Part shown: one piece after another, positions 60,534 through 64,000 of the stretch | How positions within the stretch are numbered: position 1 is the stretch's first letter | Layout: the number at the start of each line of letters is the position of its first letter | From: an uncultured Lentisphaeraceae bacterium | Lineage (GTDB): Bacteria; Verrucomicrobiota; Kiritimatiellia; RFP12; DVOR01 | Direction of reading: 5' to 3' | NCBI GenBank assembly: GCA_949289005.1 | Contig: CASEMQ010000011.1 | Span: forward strand, 1-64,000 | DNA: 64,000 bases | Made by a program: the position numbers and the translations under genes | Notes under the pieces: generated by a model | Databases searched by the model: none | Told to the model about the DNA's origin: nothing | What the model saw: only the letters and a program-made list of their open reading frames with translations

Positions 60534-63500
60534 TCATTGACCCGGCATCACGATCAGCCGGTCGATCATCACGTTCGCGCCGGTGGCGCGGCGCACGGAG
60601 AGGGTGAGCACGCCGTCTTTGCAATCCTCGGCGCGAATGGGGAGCCGCGCCCAGTGTTCGCCGGCCTTGTTGTCCGTGCTTTTGGCGTGGGACGGCACCT
60701 TGAAGGCGCGCCCCTCGAAGGTGCCCTCGGCGGTGCGCTTTTGGCCGTTGGGGTCACGGAAGCGGACGAGCAGGGTGCCCGCGCGGGGCGTCACGTCCTT
60801 GAGGGTGACGGTGAGCGTGTCGCCCACCCAATAGGCGCCATCGCGGTCGGCCCAGGTGCGGACATTCTCGCCGGCGAGGGCATAGGAGCCCTTGGCGAGT
60901 TCCGCGTGGTCGTTCGCCGCGGCCCACGGCACGTCCGCGTTGGAGCGGTCGAGGAACTCGGCACACGCGATGTAGACGGTCGCGTCCTTGTACGCCTCGG
61001 GGCGGGGCGCGGGCGTGTCGCGGGTGGGGCGGAAGAGCGCCCAGAGCACGCTTTCCTTCAGGTCAGCCTTGGGGGCGAAGGCCGAGGAGGCCATGTAATC
61101 GAGCAACGAGCGGCGCAACTGGCGCGCCTCGGGCGTGTCGGCGTCCAGGTCGAAGGCGCAGACAAGCAATTTGCCGGGGCCGACGGCGGTCTCGAAGAGC
61201 GCGCCCAGCAGGGCGGGGTGGTGGAAGTCCGGCACCGGCATGGCCAAGGGCACAAAGCCCGGCGCGGCCCCGGCGATCTCGAAGGCCGGGATGCCGTTGG
61301 ACAGGCGGCGCCACTGCCAATCCTGCCAATCCTCGGTGGGGAAGCCGGCGAAAGCGGGGTGGTCGGCCCGGATGGCCATGCCCAGCGTGTCATTGGCCTG
61401 GCCGGCGAACCACGAGGTGCTCCAGAAGACCGGCATGAAGAAGTGCGTCCGCGCCGTCTGCGGGCGGGCCAAGCCGCGAGCCTTGAGTAGCACGCGGCCG
61501 CCCTTGGCGAGCGCGGCGCGCGCCTCGGCCACCTTGTCGGTCACCGTGACGCCGGCCGGCACGTCGGCGGAGACGCGGTCGGGATAGACCCAGAGCGGCC
61601 AGCGGTTCCGCCCGAAGCGCAACTCCATCTGCGCGGGAACCTTGGCGGCGGCGAGCGGCAGGGCGATGCGCCCCACCTCCTTGACGGCGCCGACGGGCAC
61701 CTGGGCGCGGCAGACGCCGGCCGCGCCCAGGGCCGGGACGGACCACGGGATTTCCGCGTTCAGCGGCTCGGCGCCGTTGTTGCGGACGACGAGGGCAGCG
61801 GTGAACGTCTCGCCCGCCGTCCAGATATGCTTGGGGAAACGGGCGAGGTGGGCGACGGGCGCGCAGTAATCGGCCGTGGGCTGGCTGCGCCCCAGACCTG
61901 GCTTGGGGTCGTAGAAGGAGTCGAACCACCCGATGAGCGCCTCGCCCTGCCCCGAATAGTCCTGCACGCTGAGCAACTGAAAGCCCGCGCAGGAGGGGGT
62001 GCGCAGGAAGCTCTCGATCTCGTCTTTGTAGAGCATACGGTTGGTCATGAGCGACGCGCGGGAGAAGGTTTCGTTGAGCGGGAGCACGCCGGCCTCGGCC
62101 GCCGCGTCACGGAGGTTTTCCAGGTTCCACGCGCGGAGGATGCCTTCGTACTTGGGCAACTCATGGGAATAGAGCGGATAAACGGGCCACTGGCCGATTT
62201 CGTGGGCGATGGAGGGGTGCTTGGTGCGGGAGTAGGCATCCTCGTAGTCCCAATCCGTTCCCTCGGGATAACGGTTACGCATCATCCCGATGCCGGGGTA
62301 GTAGATGGCCACGAAGAAGTCGTCTTCCTTGGTGAAGCCGCGCACGGTGGTGCCGGCGTAGAGGCGGCGATTGTCGTGCGCGCGGCAATCCTCCAGCCAT
62401 TTCCCCATCAACTCATAGTCCGCGCCGCCCAGTTCGTTGCCCACCATCATCGAGAAGAAACTTGGCGCGTTGCCATAGGCATCGACCGCGCGGAAGAGTT
62501 CGGCGCGGATAAAGGCGTTGAAGGTCTCGGGCCCGCGCCCCACGCACTTGATGTAGGGATAGATATGCTGCACGCCGTTGTCAATCCATAAAATCTCGGG
62601 CGAGACGAGCATGCCCAGCTCGTCGGCCGCATCGAAGGCCGCCTTCGGGGGCGTCCACGAGTGGAAGCGCGCTTGGTTGATGCCCTCCTTTTGGAGCGCG
62701 CCCAGGATGGCCAACCACGAACCCTTGTCGGTGGGCGGATAGCCCGTGAGCGGGAAGTTGCAACAATCCAGGTTGCCGCGCAGGAAGATTGGCCGGCCGT
62801 TCAGATAGAGCGCGTGCCCCTTGGAGGCCACGGAGCGGAAGCCGAAGCGAATGGCGTGCGACTGCCCCCGCCACCGCAACGTCAGCGTGTAGAGCTGCGG
62901 ATCATGCAGCTCCCAGGGGCGCGCGCCCGGCACACGCAGGCGCAACGACCGCCCCTCGTCCGCCAGACGCTCGGCGGCCAAGCCCTCGATGGTCGCCGAG
63001 ATCTCGGCCGGCGGCACGCCCTCGGGCAACTCCACGGTCGCCACGTCCCCGAGCGGCGCGAAGACGCGCGCCTGTCGCAACGGGTTCACCGGGCGGATTT
63101 CCAGCGTGCCGATGGCGCCGTTCCAACGCGTCTGCATCGAGTCGCCATAGCAGTGCCCATGCTCACCCATGGGGTGGATGAGCGAATTGTCGATGGTCAC
63201 CGTGAGCGTATGCTCGCCCGGCGTCAGCAAGCCGGCGGGGATGGGATGCACGTGCGGCGCCACGAGCGAATCGCACGACCCCAATTCCTTGCCGTCGATC
63301 GTCGCCGTGCTCTTCCACAGCACACGCTCCAGGAAAAGCTCACATTCCCCCGTCATGCCCTCCGGCACCGTGAAGGTGCGCGTGTAGGTGGCCGGGCCGA
63401 CATACTGGTGGCGCGGCGTGAGCACGCCATGGAACGATGCCGTCGGCGCCGGGCCCAACCCCGCGTCGCCCAACGTCCCAGGCAAATGGATGGCCACGGG

Positions 63501-63608
63501 CGCGGCCTCGCCCAGGCGCACCTGCCACGTGCCCGTCAAATCCACCGTCGGCGCGCCCCACCCCGAAGCGGCCAAACAGCACAGCGCAATCGCAAACGTC
63601 GTTTTCAT
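60534..63608 (-). CDS. Secreted glycoside hydrolase family 2-type enzyme (copy 2)
   Basis: 1,024 residues, collinear with the gene downstream. Signal peptide (TTFAIALCCLAASGWGA); jelly-roll with LTPRHQYVGPATYTRT; catalytic Glu392 in VGNELGG and Glu470 in AHEIGQW; shared C-terminal features PTEDWQDWQW and ETAVGPGKLLV. AAAGGA lies before ATG 63608. Immediately upstream the ribosome site plus ATGCGACATGA is duplicated, giving an alternative start at 63656 that lacks a proper signal peptide. Exported, probably periplasmic or outer-membrane; acts on oligosaccharides of unknown type. Confidence 0.88.
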   Translation of the reverse strand: MKTTFAIALCCLAASGWGAPTVDLTGTWQVRLGEAAPVAIHLPGTLGDAGLGPAPTASFHGVLTPRHQYVGPATYTRTFTVPEGMTGECELFLERVLWKSTATIDGKELGSCDSLVAPHVHPIPAGLLTPGEHTLTVTIDNSLIHPMGEHGHCYGDSMQTRWNGAIGTLEIRPVNPLRQARVFAPLGDVATVELPEGVPPAEISATIEGLAAERLADEGRSLRLRVPGARPWELHDPQLYTLTLRWRGQSHAIRFGFRSVASKGHALYLNGRPIFLRGNLDCCNFPLTGYPPTDKGSWLAILGALQKEGINQARFHSWTPPKAAFDAADELGMLVSPEILWIDNGVQHIYPYIKCVGRGPETFNAFIRAELFRAVDAYGNAPSFFSMMVGNELGGADYELMGKWLEDCRAHDNRRLYAGTTVRGFTKEDDFFVAIYYPGIGMMRNRYPEGTDWDYEDAYSRTKHPSIAHEIGQWPVYPLYSHELPKYEGILRAWNLENLRDAAAEAGVLPLNETFSRASLMTNRMLYKDEIESFLRTPSCAGFQLLSVQDYSGQGEALIGWFDSFYDPKPGLGRSQPTADYCAPVAHLARFPKHIWTAGETFTAALVVRNNGAEPLNAEIPWSVPALGAAGVCRAQVPVGAVKEVGRIALPLAAAKVPAQMELRFGRNRWPLWVYPDRVSADVPAGVTVTDKVAEARAALAKGGRVLLKARGLARPQTARTHFFMPVFWSTSWFAGQANDTLGMAIRADHPAFAGFPTEDWQDWQWRRLSNGIPAFEIAGAAPGFVPLAMPVPDFHHPALLGALFETAVGPGKLLVCAFDLDADTPEARQLRRSLLDYMASSAFAPKADLKESVLWALFRPTRDTPAPRPEAYKDATVYIACAEFLDRSNADVPWAAANDHAELAKGSYALAGENVRTWADRDGAYWVGDTLTVTLKDVTPRAGTLLVRFRDPNGQKRTAEGTFEGRAFKVPSHAKSTDNKAGEHWARLPIRAEDCKDGVLTLSVRRATGANVMIDRLIVMPGQ

Positions 63609-63924
63609 GTCGCACATCCTTTCTCTCATGTCGCATTCCCTTTCCGACAGAAGCAAACATCAAGGCCAATTTGCCAAACCGCCACACCGTCCGCAACCCC
63701 TTCCCAAAACTTTTGCGCCCTGTATCCTCCCGAACGCGCCCCACCCCGGCAAGCGGACGGCGGCAAGCAAACGGCAAACGGCACGCCCCCGTCTGTCGCC
63801 CCCTTTCGTGCGGCTTTGCGCGCGCCGAACCCGGCGGCCCATCGCGTCGCGGGACGCAAAAAGGGGCGGCGCGCGGGCGCGGGGCGCGGGGCTGTGGTAT
63901 ACTGGTGGCGACAAGGAGGTTCGC
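63609..63924. other. 316-base divergent spacer
   Basis: Lies between the GH2 pair and the HIT gene. It should hold promoters for both. Only the TATACT before the HIT gene is convincing; the GH2 promoter is not identified. No repeat-family copy is seen. Confidence 0.6.
63898..63903 (+). promoter_or_regulatory. -10 element of the HIT gene
   Basis: TATACT preceded by TGTGG, about 20 bases before the start codon; the -35 region is pure GC and unconvincing. Confidence 0.45.
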
Positions 63925-64000
63925 ATGGACGATTGTTTGTTTTGCAAGATTATCCGGGGGGAGATTCCCTCGTATCGGGTTTTCGAGGATGCGCACGCGT
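63925..64000 (+). CDS. HIT-family protein, 5' end only
   Basis: Only 25 codons are in the window. They begin with CLFCKIIRGEIPSYRVFED after the start, the very characteristic N terminus of histidine-triad nucleotide-binding hydrolases (HinT/Fhit type), including the zinc-ligand CxxC. AAGGAGG lies five bases before ATG 63925. The catalytic H-x-H-x-H lies beyond the window. Confidence 0.85.
   Translation, partial: MDDCLFCKIIRGEIPSYRVFEDAHA

Noticed and set aside
57253-60540. 1,095-codon plus-strand frame opposite GH2 copy 1
   Set aside because: Low-complexity Gly/Asp/Val-rich translation typical of antisense GC-rich DNA, with no start signal; GH2 motifs are on the minus strand.
1-64000. tRNA, rRNA, tmRNA or other known RNA genes
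   Set aside because: I looked for T-loop GTTCGA-type arms and rRNA-like stretches in the spacers and saw none; a covariance-model scan would be needed to exclude small RNAs.

Overview
The window is GC-rich, densely coding DNA with strong AGGAG-type ribosome binding sites, sigma70-like promoters (several TTGcgg/TTGaca-N17-18-TATAcT) and many ATGA stop/start overlaps. It looks like a chromosome segment of a Gram-negative anaerobe of the Planctomycetes-Verrucomicrobia-Chlamydiae group. A gut-type Kiritimatiellota (Kiritimatiellae) member is my best guess. This rests on large secreted glycoside hydrolase/FGE/cytochrome proteins, a biotin-dependent Na+ pump decarboxylase, sialic-acid catabolism and many lipoproteins. 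It is an inference: no rRNA or other phylogenetic marker was compared.

Layout. 0.1-7.3 kb (+): housekeeping operon cysS-tmk-fhs-panB-SNF2 helicase. 7.3-7.9 kb (+): RelB/YafQ-type toxin-antitoxin pair with a palindromic operator; the toxin's C terminus looks frameshifted. 15.2 down to 8.0 kb (-): an eight-gene operon of lipoproteins and secreted proteins, including a 38-residue lipoprotein, behind a long leader that contains an intrinsic terminator. 15.2-16.4 kb: repeat-rich spacer and a frameshifted pseudogene. 17.8 to 16.4 kb (-): TPR protein. 22.3 to 17.9 kb (-): truncated division cluster mraZ-rsmH-ftsL-ftsI ending in a DedA gene. 26.5 to 22.6 kb (-): oadG-oadA-oadB sodium pump. 28.3 to 27.1 kb (-): GtrA-like protein and an unknown. 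30.7 to 28.6 kb (-): nanA and an AGE-family epimerase. 31.2 to 30.8 kb (-): DUF805 protein. 35.4 to 31.4 kb (-): argF-Sel1-pyrB-rnhC. 46.0 to 35.5 kb (-): metalloenzyme, secreted protein, purM, then two tandem ~1,220-residue proteins combining a discoidin-like domain, a propeller-like region, two CxxCH haem motifs and a C-terminal FGE-sulfatase domain. 51.2 to 46.1 kb (-): six-gene block of unknown function behind a consensus promoter. 52.1-57.2 kb (+): divergent cluster with a Cys-rich miniprotein, four small proteins sharing a C-terminal domain, a AAA+ ATPase, a polytopic membrane protein, a YkvA/DUF1232 protein and three further small genes. 63.6 to 57.4 kb (-): two tandem secreted GH2-type enzymes. 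63.9 kb (+): start of a HIT-family gene.

How it fits together. The GH2 pair, nanA/AGE and Na+ decarboxylase suggest a glycan- and sialic-acid-fermenting, Na+-cycling life style. The FGE/cytochrome pair and the lipoprotein operon are envelope functions without an obvious textbook counterpart. The best candidate for an undescribed system is the 46-57 kb locus: a divergent pair of operons around a repeat-filled 0.93-kb intergenic region, with a AAA+ ATPase served by a family of small, mostly membrane-anchored paralogues. A dispersed intergenic repeat family with 22-bp tandem units and DnaA-box-like arms occurs three times, each time at an operon boundary.
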